50,806 nucleotides of DNA from Opitutaceae bacterium (GTDB lineage Bacteria; Verrucomicrobiota; Verrucomicrobiia; Opitutales; Opitutaceae). This document shows positions 1 to 9,512 of this stretch, in pieces. Under the pieces are notes generated by a model that had not been told where the DNA came from, did not search any database, and was given only the letters and a program-made list of their open reading frames with translations. A program made the position numbers and the translations under genes. Position 1 is the first letter of the stretch; each line of letters begins with the position of its first letter. The stretch spans positions 1-50,806 of the forward strand of contig JANJTQ010000256.1 of NCBI GenBank assembly GCA_024711005.1, read 5' to 3'.

Positions 1-23
1 CGGTTTACGACAAATTCCGCTAA
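1..23 (+). CDS. 3' end of an upstream gene (partial)
   Basis: The window opens in what looks like the last codons of a gene on the + strand. Reading from base 3 gives V-Y-D-K-F-R followed by TAA at 21-23. It lies about 120 bp before a Verru_Chthon-type protein. In related genomes such proteins are often preceded by other pilin-like cassette members, so this may be the tail of one. Only seven codons are visible, so neither family nor frame can be proven. Confidence 0.3.
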
Positions 24-141
24 GCCTTACACCGGTCGCCCCCCGCCGCGCCCACCCCTTACGGCCGTCCCCCTCCTCACTCGGGGGGCGCCTCCCCCCC
101 GCGCCGGTATACAGGACACTCCGATCCGAACCCCCACCCCC

Positions 142-3100
142 ATGCCTGCCCCGCATGTTCACCCCAAGAATCGCCGGTCCGGCTTTGCGCTGCTCATTAC
201 GATCACGCTGCTGGCCTTTCTGGTGCTTCTGCTTGTTTCGCTCGCGGCGCTCACCCGCGTGGAGACCCAGGTGGCGTCCAACAACCAGCAGCTTTCGCAA
301 GCCCGTCAGAACGCGCTCCTGGCGCTCAACATCGCCCTCGGCAAACTCCAGGCCGCCGCCGGTCCCGATCAGCGGGTAACCGCGACCGCCGAACTCGATC
401 CTGCGGCCGTCATCACAAATCGCCACTGGACTGGCGTGTGGGATTCCAATCCCACGTCCCCCACTTATCGCCAGCGCGTGTCTTGGCTCGTTTCGGGCGA
501 CGCGCCCAACGTCGCGACCGCCGTCCCCGATCCGGGTCCCACCGGCGTGTCCGACATCGCCGTCCGCCTCGTCGGAGAGAACAGCACCGATCTAGCCGAC
601 GCCGCCGCCTCGAACCGCAACCGCGTCGACGTCCGTTTGGAGGACATCCGCAGCAACGATCTGCCAGGCCTCGCCAACGTGACCGACGGCCACTTGGTCG
701 GCCGCTTCGGGTACTGGGTGGGTGACGAAGGCGTGAAGGCCAAGGTGTCGCTCGACGATCCTTGGAAAAAACCTCCGCCTGCGGACACGGCCGGCACAGA
801 CGCCTTCAACGACCTGCTTGCCGACACCCATACCAGCGATATCAACGCCGCCACCTTTAGTTTCTTCGGGCTTCAACGCTCTGGCATCGAAGGCATGTCG
901 GCGTCCGGCGACAACAGCTTCACCGGCGACAAGATCGCCGCCGCCTATCCCGCCGCCTCGGACTCCGGCTTCCGGGCCGCCCTGCCCAAGGTGCTCACAC
1001 TCCCGCAACTGCCCCTCTCCCCCACGCCCGACGACACAAAGTTAAGGTCCGCGATCAAAGCCCGATTCCACGACCTCACCGCCTCATCCCGCTCTCTGTT
1101 GACCGACGTCTCCGCCGGCGGATTGAAGCGCGACCTCACCGCTTGGGCCGTGACCCCGGATGGGCCGTCAAACCTGCCACGTAATTCGGACTACATCCTG
1201 CCTCCCGGCTACACGCTCCCGACCGACCCGGCGGAGCACTATGGCCTCCCCCGCTGGGGCATCATCCGCTCTTACGCCGACATTGAGGCCGACGGCACGA
1301 TCAAGGATCCCGTTCCCCAGACGGACGAAAAGCAGGGCCTCTATCCTCTGGCAACACATGGCAGCCTCGGCATCGCCATGTCCTGCGAGGGGCCGGACCA
1401 GCCGACCAAACTCCATCTCTTCCCGCATTTGGTGCTATGGAATCCCACCAACGTGCCCATCGGGGGCCGCTATGAGTTTTGCTTTGGCTTCACCGGTAAC
1501 ATCCAAGCCTTCTTCAAACGCGGTCCCACCGTTGATACCTCCATACTCCACCTGCGGGCCAACATGAGTGAAGTTTCGACGACCGATCGTGTCGCTCCGC
1601 CCAGCCGCTATCTCCCGACGGCATATTTCCGCTTCCGGGTCGAGACGCCCGTGGAAGGCATTGCGCCAGGGCAAAGCCTCGCCTTTACCCTGAGCAGAGA
1701 TGGGCATCATCCCTACGTGCCGGCAGACCCGGACAACGTGATGCGGGCCAACGATCCCATCGCTCCGGATAATTCCGTGACCATTGAAGGCCCCTCCATG
1801 TCCGCCGATGAGCTCACGCAAACCATCCACCTCATCACCCGCTCCGGAGACTGGGGGGAAATGAGCATGCTGTTGTGCCCGCTTCCCGATCCGTCCAATC
1901 CCAACCCCACCCCGGCCGAATCGCTCGCCAGTGCCTATCAGGGCAGTCGTATCGCCAATGGTTTTGGAGCCCCCGGCACTACACCCTACTCGTCAACGCC
2001 GCAGCCTGCCGACACCGTTCTGACCCCAACCCTTCGCTACGTGGTTGGACTGAGGGGATCCCGGAAGAAAAACGGCACCGGCGAAACGCCCCGCTGGCTC
2101 GCCAACCTCAATCCACGTGCCGAAGAGTTTTCAAGACGGAGATCCCACTACACGATCACCACCGCGACCACTTATGTCGCGGTGCCCAACGTCTCGGGCA
2201 ACGAGAATTCCGCCGTCCAGGCCGACGATCCCCGCGTGATCAACAACACGGTCGTGAGGTCGACTCTGTTTGAATTTCAGCCTTCAGGCGTGCCTCTGTT
2301 TTCCTTGGCGCAGCTTCAGCACGCCAGCCTGTCGCTGCTCCACGTCAATCCCGCCTATGCCGTCGGCAACTCCGTCGCCGACTACTACACCCCGCTCGAC
2401 CAGACCTCCATCTTTGTCGGCCCCGACAGCGCCAACCCCGACTCGATACGCCGCGTTTACGATCTGTCTTTATTGCTGAACCGGACCCTGTGGGATCGTT
2501 ACTTCTTCTCAACCGTCCCGGCCTCCTTGGACGAGCCGACCGATATCACGACCGATTACCTGCCGCCCAATTCGCGCCATGAATTTCTTTGGAATTCCAG
2601 CTCCCCCACCCAAGCCGAGATTGACGAATTAAAGACCACCGTCGGTGCCGCCGCGCACCTCCTCGTCAACGGCGGCTTCAACGTCAACTCCACCTCCGTC
2701 CAGGCCTGGCGCGCGCTGCTCTACAGCCACAACACCGACACCGCCCAGCCCGTCGCCGCCGCCTTTTCCCGCTTCGCCCGTCCGGAGTCCGGAGCCACCG
2801 CCAACTCGCCTTGGCACGGCTGGCGCGTGCTCACCGAGTCCCAGCTCGACACGCTGGCGGCCAACATCGTGCAGCAGGTCAAGGCCCGCGGCCCGTTCCT
2901 CTCTCTTGCCGACTTCGTCAACCGCAGCCTAACCGACAACCCGGACACCACCGAGGATGAACGCTTCAAGGGCACGCTACAGGCCGCGCTGGACGCGCCA
3001 GTCAACGACGACAACGTCAACGCCACCTACCCTTTCCGCGTGTCGGATAGTAACAGCAGTGTCACTTACCGCATCGGTTCCTATCCCAGCGGCTCGACCG

Positions 3101-3465
3101 ATGCGCAGAAAGATCGCTACCGCGGGGGCCCTGACACGAACGCGATTTATTCGACCATGGCCGCCTTTATCCCCGGCTTCCTGAGTCAGGCGGACCTGCT
3201 CAACGCCCTGGGCCCCGTGCTCACCGCACGGTCCGACACTTTCCGCATCCGCGCCTACGGCGACGTGCTCAACCCCATCACCGGCTCCACCACACCCGAG
3301 GCCCGCGCTTGGTGCGAGGCCATCGTGCAACGCCTCCCTGACTACGTGGACGTCAACGGTGACGCCGCCACGGTCGCCCCCGCCTCAGCCAACGCCACCA
3401 ACCAAACCTTTGGCCGACGCTTCAAGGTCGTCTCCTTCCAATGGCTTTCCCCCAAAGACATCTGA
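142..3465 (+). CDS. Verru_Chthon cassette protein A-like giant pilin-like surface protein
   Basis: A 1107-aa protein that is probably exported and anchored by one N-terminal helix. Residues about 10-40 have a short basic stretch (KNRRSGFALL) followed by a long hydrophobic segment, then a polar helix starting T-R-V-E-T-Q, as in type IV pilin-like or PilX-like N-termini. The rest is a large Asp, Pro and Ser/Thr-rich ectodomain with no catalytic motif I can recognise. Size and N-terminus match the Verru_Chthon cassette A-type proteins of Verrucomicrobia, whose function is unknown. The usual B, C and D partners do not follow; a small secreted protein starts 13 bp downstream, so the two are probably co-transcribed. 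The family assignment is by resemblance. Confidence 0.8.
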   Translation: MPAPHVHPKNRRSGFALLITITLLAFLVLLLVSLAALTRVETQVASNNQQLSQARQNALLALNIALGKLQAAAGPDQRVTATAELDPAAVITNRHWTGVWDSNPTSPTYRQRVSWLVSGDAPNVATAVPDPGPTGVSDIAVRLVGENSTDLADAAASNRNRVDVRLEDIRSNDLPGLANVTDGHLVGRFGYWVGDEGVKAKVSLDDPWKKPPPADTAGTDAFNDLLADTHTSDINAATFSFFGLQRSGIEGMSASGDNSFTGDKIAAAYPAASDSGFRAALPKVLTLPQLPLSPTPDDTKLRSAIKARFHDLTASSRSLLTDVSAGGLKRDLTAWAVTPDGPSNLPRNSDYILPPGYTLPTDPAEHYGLPRWGIIRSYADIEADGTIKDPVPQTDEKQGLYPLATHGSLGIAMSCEGPDQPTKLHLFPHLVLWNPTNVPIGGRYEFCFGFTGNIQAFFKRGPTVDTSILHLRANMSEVSTTDRVAPPSRYLPTAYFRFRVETPVEGIAPGQSLAFTLSRDGHHPYVPADPDNVMRANDPIAPDNSVTIEGPSMSADELTQTIHLITRSGDWGEMSMLLCPLPDPSNPNPTPAESLASAYQGSRIANGFGAPGTTPYSSTPQPADTVLTPTLRYVVGLRGSRKKNGTGETPRWLANLNPRAEEFSRRRSHYTITTATTYVAVPNVSGNENSAVQADDPRVINNTVVRSTLFEFQPSGVPLFSLAQLQHASLSLLHVNPAYAVGNSVADYYTPLDQTSIFVGPDSANPDSIRRVYDLSLLLNRTLWDRYFFSTVPASLDEPTDITTDYLPPNSRHEFLWNSSSPTQAEIDELKTTVGAAAHLLVNGGFNVNSTSVQAWRALLYSHNTDTAQPVAAAFSRFARPESGATANSPWHGWRVLTESQLDTLAANIVQQVKARGPFLSLADFVNRSLTDNPDTTEDERFKGTLQAALDAPVNDDNVNATYPFRVSDSNSSVTYRIGSYPSGSTDAQKDRYRGGPDTNAIYSTMAAFIPGFLSQADLLNALGPVLTARSDTFRIRAYGDVLNPITGSTTPEARAWCEAIVQRLPDYVDVNGDAATVAPASANATNQTFGRRFKVVSFQWLSPKDI

Positions 3466-3478
3466 CCCCTCCCCGCCC

Positions 3479-4183
3479 ATGAATACCCGCGTCTTCATCG
3501 CCCTCTTTCTCACGATCGTCTTCATCGCACCCGCCGCACATGCCCTCGAATTTCGCCTGCTCAGCTGGGTCGGCACCATCGAGGACCTCAAATATGCCAA
3601 CGGCCAGAAACCCGTCGCCGTCGTCGCCAGGGAAGGCTCCCTCTCCCCGAAATATCAGTTCACCGGAGCCGGCCCCCTCGTCCTGTTCCGTGAAGTCCAT
3701 CGCGACGGCAAAACCGTGCGCGAACCGGTCGCCAGCCTCACGCCTCCCGCCGGTTTCACCCACGCCATCCTGATGCTGGCGCCAACCGACGCCGCCGGCA
3801 CGGCCTACACCGCCCGCTGGATCAATGACTCTCCCGAGGTGCGCCAGGCGCAAACAATCACCTACGAGAACCTCTCCAGCCATCCCGTCGCAATCAAGCT
3901 CGGCAAAGAGGAGCTCGCCCTCGAGCCCAACGCAAAACTCACCCGCCCCACTAATCCCGACGTCTATCGACTCGCACTCAAGGTGGCCGCACGCACGGAA
4001 AAGGGCTGGGAGCTGGTCATCAGTTCATCGCAACCCGTCCGTCGGGGTCTCCGCACCCTCGTGATTCTCCGCGATGGTCGCGACAATCCCTACGGTCCCA
4101 AGGAGCCTGTCGAATACCTCGCCTTCAACGACCTCCCCCCTCCGCCCGCGCCTCCCGGCGGTCCGTCCGTCGCCAGCCGCTGA
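3479..4183 (+). CDS. Small secreted protein of unknown function, partner of the pilin-like protein
   Basis: A 234-aa protein. I placed the start at 3479 because it gives a clean signal peptide (basic N-terminus, hydrophobic residues 5-18, cleavage after A-H-A near residue 22). The frame is open further upstream, but that part is Pro/Ser-rich and overlaps the previous gene. The mature part is beta-rich, with segments such as LLSWVGTIEDLKYANGQKPV and a Pro-rich tail (DLPPPPAPPGGP). It has no known domain. The 13-bp gap behind the Verru_Chthon-like gene suggests one transcript and a joint surface role, which is inference. Confidence 0.75.
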   Translation: MNTRVFIALFLTIVFIAPAAHALEFRLLSWVGTIEDLKYANGQKPVAVVAREGSLSPKYQFTGAGPLVLFREVHRDGKTVREPVASLTPPAGFTHAILMLAPTDAAGTAYTARWINDSPEVRQAQTITYENLSSHPVAIKLGKEELALEPNAKLTRPTNPDVYRLALKVAARTEKGWELVISSSQPVRRGLRTLVILRDGRDNPYGPKEPVEYLAFNDLPPPPAPPGGPSVASR

Positions 4184-4228
4184 ATACAGCCCATCTCCGC
4201 ACAACCTCTTTTCTTCCATACCACAGTA

Positions 4229-5206
4229 ATGACCTTCGTCCGCCGTCCCGCTTCCCTCGCGCTTCTTTTCCTCATCTCCTTGCCCGCCTTCGCGGCCGAT
4301 ACGGGCGTGGCGCCGCAGACCATCACCTCGCCGCTCGGCAAAAAGATGACGCTGAAATTCCACGATGAATTCAACGCCGTCACCGACACCGACGGCCGTC
4401 CCTACATCGATCGCTCGAAATGGGAAACCACCTTCTGGCAGGGCACCAAGGAGCGCACGCTCAAGGGCAATCGCGAAGCCCAGATCTACACCGACAAGGA
4501 CTACTCCGGCCCGCACGGCGCGATCAAACCCGAGCAGCGCATCAATCCGTTTTCATTCGAAAAACCCGGTGTCCTGACAATCTCGGCCACCAAGGTGCCG
4601 GAGAGCCTGTGGACCGGTTTCGGGATGAGCCAGGAGCGCCATTTCGCATCGGGGCTTTTGACGTCCGACAAATCCTTCACGTTCAAATACGGCTACGTCG
4701 AAGGGCGTTTCAAACTCCCGTCGAACCGGGGCGCGTGGCCGGCTTTGTGGCTGCTCGGCAACGATCCTTCGCTGGGCGATCCGATCAAGGCGCACGCCTG
4801 GCCGCCGGAAATCGACATCCTCGAATTCATGGGCCACTGGGACACCAAGTTCAGCAGCGCGGTCCTCGTGAAAAAGAACGCGCCCGCGGAAAAGGTGAAT
4901 CCATGGACCTTGCGCTACAACAAGGTGGGCATCGACCTGACGAAGGACTTCCACACCTGGGCGTTCGAATGGGACGAGCAGGAACTCGTGTTTGTGTTCG
5001 ACGGGGAGATCTGGCTCCGCGGCAAAACGCCTCCTTCGCTGGCCCGCCCGATGTACCTCCTCATCAACCTCGCCGTCGGTGGAAAATGGTATGCCGGAGA
5101 AGCGACCGATCTCCTCAAAAAGCCCGTGCAACCCTGGGAGGTCGATGACGCGTCGATGCCCTGGAAAATGGAATGCGACTACATCCGAGTCTACCAGCAG
5201 CCCTGA
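4229..5206 (+). CDS. Secreted glycoside hydrolase family 16 enzyme
   Basis: A 325-aa enzyme expected to hydrolyse internal beta-linkages in a glucan or galactan by a retaining mechanism. Residues 1-22 form a signal peptide ending A-F-A. The catalytic motif is clear: W-P-P-E-I-D-I-L-E-F-M-G-H, with nucleophile E194, assisting D196 and acid/base E199. The ExDxxE spacing is the beta-bulge form typical of laminarinases, agarases and carrageenases. The jelly-roll signatures W-P-A-L-W-L-L-G and C-D-Y-I-R-V-Y near the C-terminus agree. There is no extra binding module. It is the first gene of a + strand carbohydrate locus, and the agarase-like gene downstream hints at a galactan substrate, but the subfamily cannot be fixed by eye. 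Confidence 0.93.
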   Translation: MTFVRRPASLALLFLISLPAFAADTGVAPQTITSPLGKKMTLKFHDEFNAVTDTDGRPYIDRSKWETTFWQGTKERTLKGNREAQIYTDKDYSGPHGAIKPEQRINPFSFEKPGVLTISATKVPESLWTGFGMSQERHFASGLLTSDKSFTFKYGYVEGRFKLPSNRGAWPALWLLGNDPSLGDPIKAHAWPPEIDILEFMGHWDTKFSSAVLVKKNAPAEKVNPWTLRYNKVGIDLTKDFHTWAFEWDEQELVFVFDGEIWLRGKTPPSLARPMYLLINLAVGGKWYAGEATDLLKKPVQPWEVDDASMPWKMECDYIRVYQQP

Positions 5207-5248
5207 AATCCACGCTCCCGTTTTCAGCCAACAACCTTTTCTCAAATC

Positions 5249-6571
5249 ATGAAAACCTCCTATAAGATCACCGATTTCGGTGCCATTCCCGACGGCGTCC
5301 GCAACAACGCCCAAGCCATCCAAAAGGCGATCGACACGTGCACCGCGAACGGCGGCGGCACCGTCCTCGTTCCGCAGGGTGTATTTCTTTCGGGCAAAAT
5401 TTATCTCCGTTCGCGCGTTGAACTCCACTTGGAGTTCGGCGCCACCTTGCTGTGCAGCGGCAACATCGACGACGTCCATCCGCCCGGCGCCTACATCCAC
5501 GATGTCGAGGGCGCGTTCATCTGCACCGTGGACACCGAGGACGTGGCGATCACCGGTTTCGGCACGATCGACGGCAATGGTCGCGCCTACATCGCCGAGC
5601 GGCTTCCCCACATCTATGTGATGCCGGAGAAACGCCCGATCACCTTTTGTTTGCGCGGCTGCAAGCGCCTCACGATCACCGGCATCACCGTTCGCGACGG
5701 CGCCAACTGGACCTTGTGGGTCCTGGGATGCGACGACGTCATGATTCGCGGCATCCGCATCTATAACGATCTCATGCTGCCCAACAGCGACGGCATCGGC
5801 ATCGATCGTTGCCGCAACGTTCACATCAGCGATTCGCACATCGAAGCGGGTGACGATGCGATCGTCCTCAAAACCATGCGTCGGTTCGAACGCTACGGCC
5901 ACAGCGACAACATCGTCGTGCGCGGCTGCACCCTGAAGAGCACGTCCTCGGCCATCTGCATCGGCTGCGAAATCTCGGCGCCGGTTCGCAACGTGATCTT
6001 CGACGACTGCATCATCTCGTCCAGCCACCGTGGCCTTTCGATCAACCACAGCTACGAGTCCGACATCGAAAACGTCCTCTTCTCGAACATGTTTATCGAA
6101 ACGCGGATCTTCCACGATCGCTGGTGGGGACGCGGCGAGCCCATCTATGTCAAAGTGACTCCGTGGACCGAACGCGACCAGGTCGGCCAGACGCGGAACG
6201 TGCGGTTCCAAAACATCCGCGCCCGCGGCGAAAACGGCGTGCTGGTCCACGGCTACGAAGCCGAGAACCTCGACGGCATCGAATTCGAGAACGTGCACAT
6301 CCGCCTGGACAAGTGGTCCAAGTGGCCCGGCGGACAGCTCGATCTGCGTCCCTGCCCGGGCGAGGCGGATGGCTATGGTTCCGGCGTATTCAAGCACCCG
6401 ACCTACGGGTTCCTCCTGCAAAAGGCGAAGAACGTCACCTTGCGCAATTGCAGCGTCACGATGAAGGAGGGCCTGCCCGACTACTTCAAAGATCTCCTGC
6501 TCGTCGAACAAGTCGAGGGCCTGAGAATCGAAGGCGCCTCCGAACTCGGCCTCCCCGCAACCGTCGAGTGA
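5249..6571 (+). CDS. Glycoside hydrolase family 28 (polygalacturonase-like), cytoplasmic
   Basis: A 440-aa right-handed beta-helix enzyme. The N-terminus (Y-K-I-T-D-F-G-A-I-P-D-G-V) and the block G-G-G-T-V-L-V-P-Q-G are typical of GH28 and pectate-lyase-fold proteins. The catalytic aspartates are present: N-S-D at 179-181 and G-D-D at 201-203. The usual G-H-G and R-I-K motifs of endo-polygalacturonases are not seen; the matching strand reads S-A-I-C-I-G-C-E, as in exo-acting or atypical members. There is no signal peptide, so it probably trims imported oligosaccharides in the cytoplasm. It starts 42 bp after the GH16 gene and is likely in the same operon. The exact substrate (galacturonan, rhamnogalacturonan or other) is uncertain. 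Confidence 0.9.
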   Translation: MKTSYKITDFGAIPDGVRNNAQAIQKAIDTCTANGGGTVLVPQGVFLSGKIYLRSRVELHLEFGATLLCSGNIDDVHPPGAYIHDVEGAFICTVDTEDVAITGFGTIDGNGRAYIAERLPHIYVMPEKRPITFCLRGCKRLTITGITVRDGANWTLWVLGCDDVMIRGIRIYNDLMLPNSDGIGIDRCRNVHISDSHIEAGDDAIVLKTMRRFERYGHSDNIVVRGCTLKSTSSAICIGCEISAPVRNVIFDDCIISSSHRGLSINHSYESDIENVLFSNMFIETRIFHDRWWGRGEPIYVKVTPWTERDQVGQTRNVRFQNIRARGENGVLVHGYEAENLDGIEFENVHIRLDKWSKWPGGQLDLRPCPGEADGYGSGVFKHPTYGFLLQKAKNVTLRNCSVTMKEGLPDYFKDLLLVEQVEGLRIEGASELGLPATVE

Positions 6572-6579
6572 TTCTCAAA

Positions 6580-6655
6580 CCGAGGTAGGGCGGGACCGCC
6601 GCGAATGCCGGAGTCCGGTCAAACCGGCGCGCCCGGCGGTCGCGCCCTACCTCGG
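6580..6655. repeat. Intergenic palindromic repeat
   Basis: Two 22-base arms, 6580-6601 and 6634-6655, are inverted copies with 21 of 22 bases matching; they begin with CCGAGGTAGGGCG. A smaller CCGGT/ACCGG hairpin lies in the loop. It fills the gap between the GH28 and agarase-like genes. It overlaps the possible upstream ATG at 6605, one reason for starting the next gene at 6683. It resembles interspersed palindromic elements; no T-tract follows, so it is not a classical terminator. Confidence 0.75.
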
Positions 6656-6682
6656 CCACCTCCCCCTCTTCGTTTTCGCCCC

Positions 6683-9493
6683 ATGCGACTCGCCCTGCTT
6701 CTCGTTTTCCTTGGTCTCTGCGTGTCCCCGCCGCTCTCCGCGGAAACACTCAAACTCTCGCTCTCCGAAAAAGGCCCCGTCGTGCACGCCGGGGCGCTTG
6801 GCAACTTCACGTTGCCCGCACCGGAGATCAACACCACGGACAAGAAGTGGCTTAAACCCACCTATGCCATCGGCACCGATGGCAACGCACGGGCCACTTA
6901 TGCCAATGGCTTCGCACTGAAGGTCGCCGTCTCCAACGCCGACCAGGTCATCACCTACAGCTTCGACGCGCCCGCGAACGACCTGGTCGCGCTCAAGTTC
7001 ACCACGCTCTTCCCGATCAATCTGAACCAAGGCGGACGTTTCGCCCTCGGCGAGATGCACGGCGAGTTTCCCGTGTCCAAGGCCGGCCAGTTTCTCGCGC
7101 ACGGCGAAGCCGATCGCCTCGATGTCATCCACCCGCTGGGCGAGGGCATCCGCTTCGCGACGCTTCCTTCGTATCAACAACTCCAGGACAACCGCATGTG
7201 GGAGTGGACGGTCTTCGCCTGGATCTACCATCACGATCTCAGGCGTTACCCAGGCAAAACATCCGTTTCCTTCAAAGTCTCCACCCTCGCCCCCGAACGC
7301 GCCGCCGACGGCGCCCCCGCCACGCCCAAGTTCCTCGTCGACCGCTACGGCCAGTCCGCCCGCAAGGACTACCCCGGCAAGGTGACCAGCGACGACGAAC
7401 TCAAGGCCGACATCGAAAAACAAAAAACCGCCCTCGGCGCCTACGAGGGTCCCGCGCTCGATCGCTTCGGCGGACTCGCCGGCAGCGGCGAAAAACTCGG
7501 CCTCAGGAAAACCGGCTTCTTTCACACCGCTCTCATCGGCAAGGATCGCCACGTCCTCGTGACCCCGGAGGGCAACGCCTTCTTCCAACTCGGCGTCTGC
7601 GGCATCGCCAACACCGACGACTACACCACCGTCAAGGGCCGCGAAAAAATCTACGAGTGGCTTCCCTCCGCCAAAGACGCGACCTACACCACCGCATGGC
7701 GCGACAAACGCCCGGACTGGGGCATCTTCTCCTTCCAGATCGCCAACTGGATCCGCAAATACGGCCGCCCTTACACCTTCGAAGAATGGACCGGCCAGAC
7801 CATCGACCGTCTCCGCGCCTGGGGTTTCAACAGCGCCGGCGCGTTCACGCACGACTCGCGGACGCTTCGCGACCGCAACTTCCCCCATGTCTCCTTCCTG
7901 CCCGGAGGAAAGGACCACGGTGTCAAAAGCCTCCCCGACAAAATCGGCGTGGGCTACGTGATGGACCCGTTCGTTCCCGGCACCGAGGAGGCCCTCGACA
8001 AGGCTTACGCCGCCCTCGGCAAACGCGCCAACGACCCGTTGCTCATCGGCTACTTCCTCGGCAACGAACAACATTTCGAACTGCTCCCAAAGGTCATCGC
8101 GGCCTACCAGGCCAGCAAGGTTCCCGCCAAGGCCAAGCTCGTGGAAACGCTGGCGGCCACCTACGGCGACATCGCGAAGTTTAACGCCGCCTGGAAACCC
8201 GCCAAGCCGTTCGCCAGCTTCGACGACCTCAAGGAGGAGCCGCTGTTCATTCGCACCGAGAAAGCCGCCGCCGACATGCGCGCCTTCCACCAGTTGTATC
8301 TGGAAACTTACTACGGCGCGATTCGTCGAGCGTTCAAAAAGCACGACCTCAACCATCTGCTCATCGGCAGCCGCTGGACTCCGCACACCGCCAACAACGA
8401 GGACGTCGTCCGCATCGGCGGCAAATACCTCGATGTGATCAGCATCAACTACTACACCTACGGCATCGAAAAAGACTTCCTGAAGAAGGTCTACGATTGG
8501 AGCGGCGGCCGCCCGATGCTTTTCAGCGAGTGGTACTTCAGCTCCACCGACCACGGTCTCGGCGGCGGCAAGGAGGTGAAGGACCAGCACGAGCGCGGCC
8601 TTGGCTATCGCAACTACATCGAGCAGTCCGCGTCCACCGGCTTCGTCGTCGGCTCGCAATGGTTCGTCTACTCCGACCAGTCCATCACCGGTCGCTTCTT
8701 CGAGGGCTTCAACGGTGAGGGTGCGAACACCGGCTTGGTTGACGTGACCGACCGTCCCTACGAGCCGCTCGTCCAGGCCGCCCGCCTGACCCACAGCCGC
8801 ATCTACGACATCCTTCTCGGGAAAGAAAAAGCGTTCGTCTACGAGGATGCCCGCTTTTCCGGCGAGGGCGTCGGCGGCCCCAAGGTCGTCACCATCCCGC
8901 GCGCGCTTCCCGGCCTTCAGTTCAATGGCTCCACCACCGGCTGGCCCACGCGTCCCGCCGAGCCGATCGGCGCCAACCGGGTGATGCTCGGCAATCCAAA
9001 CCCGAAACTCGGCGGCGATTTCCGCCTCTGCTGGGACGAAAAAGCCCTGCACTTCCTCATCCAGGTCAAGGATCCGACCCCCGGCAAAAACAACAAGGCG
9101 CCCAAGTCCTACTGGCTGGGCGACACCATCGAGTTGTTCATTGGCTCGAAACAGCTCTCCGAAGGCGGCGGCCTCCAGTTCAGCGATCGCCATATCCTCG
9201 TCGCGGCGGGCGAAACGCCCGGCGTGTTCGTGACCGATCATCCGGACGCGGGCAAGGCGTGCCGCGTCCTCGTAGCGAAAGAGGTATCCGGCGACGGATA
9301 CACGCTCCAGGTCGAATTGCCCTGGTCCGTGCTCGGCTTCGAGCCGCAGGCGGCGATGGAGCTCCTGTTCGACGTCGCGATCGACAACAGCGACGACGGC
9401 GAGATGCGCGCGCAGCAGCTCGTGTGGAGCGGCACGGAAAAGAACTCCGGTGACCGCGGAGCCTGGGGCCGCGCCCGCCTCATTGAGAACTAA
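6683..9493 (+). CDS. Secreted agarase-like glycoside hydrolase (GH50-type) with C-terminal CBM9-like domain
   Basis: A 936-aa enzyme. The start at 6683 gives a signal peptide ending P-L-S-A; an upstream in-frame ATG lies inside a repeat. Residues about 20-230 form a beta-rich N-terminal domain. Residues about 270-740 look like a clan GH-A TIM barrel: V-T-P-E-G-N-A-F-F-Q-L-G, G-Y-F-L-G-N-E-Q with acid/base E462, and M-L-F-S-E-W-Y-F with nucleophile E616. This layout and the 154-residue spacing resemble GH50 beta-agarases. Residues about 765-936 look like a CBM9-type (DOMON-like) module, with D-T-I-E-L-F-I and L-P-W-S-V-L-G. The agarose specificity is inferred from resemblance; a new related GH family is possible. 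Confidence 0.8.
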   Translation: MRLALLLVFLGLCVSPPLSAETLKLSLSEKGPVVHAGALGNFTLPAPEINTTDKKWLKPTYAIGTDGNARATYANGFALKVAVSNADQVITYSFDAPANDLVALKFTTLFPINLNQGGRFALGEMHGEFPVSKAGQFLAHGEADRLDVIHPLGEGIRFATLPSYQQLQDNRMWEWTVFAWIYHHDLRRYPGKTSVSFKVSTLAPERAADGAPATPKFLVDRYGQSARKDYPGKVTSDDELKADIEKQKTALGAYEGPALDRFGGLAGSGEKLGLRKTGFFHTALIGKDRHVLVTPEGNAFFQLGVCGIANTDDYTTVKGREKIYEWLPSAKDATYTTAWRDKRPDWGIFSFQIANWIRKYGRPYTFEEWTGQTIDRLRAWGFNSAGAFTHDSRTLRDRNFPHVSFLPGGKDHGVKSLPDKIGVGYVMDPFVPGTEEALDKAYAALGKRANDPLLIGYFLGNEQHFELLPKVIAAYQASKVPAKAKLVETLAATYGDIAKFNAAWKPAKPFASFDDLKEEPLFIRTEKAAADMRAFHQLYLETYYGAIRRAFKKHDLNHLLIGSRWTPHTANNEDVVRIGGKYLDVISINYYTYGIEKDFLKKVYDWSGGRPMLFSEWYFSSTDHGLGGGKEVKDQHERGLGYRNYIEQSASTGFVVGSQWFVYSDQSITGRFFEGFNGEGANTGLVDVTDRPYEPLVQAARLTHSRIYDILLGKEKAFVYEDARFSGEGVGGPKVVTIPRALPGLQFNGSTTGWPTRPAEPIGANRVMLGNPNPKLGGDFRLCWDEKALHFLIQVKDPTPGKNNKAPKSYWLGDTIELFIGSKQLSEGGGLQFSDRHILVAAGETPGVFVTDHPDAGKACRVLVAKEVSGDGYTLQVELPWSVLGFEPQAAMELLFDVAIDNSDDGEMRAQQLVWSGTEKNSGDRGAWGRARLIEN

Positions 9494-9512
9494 GTCCGCA
9501 AACCCATTCCCT

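Noticed and set aside
4553-6511. 652-codon open frame opposite the GH16 and GH28 genes
   Set aside because: Shadow of two clear glycoside hydrolase genes; it spans their intergenic gap with no motif.
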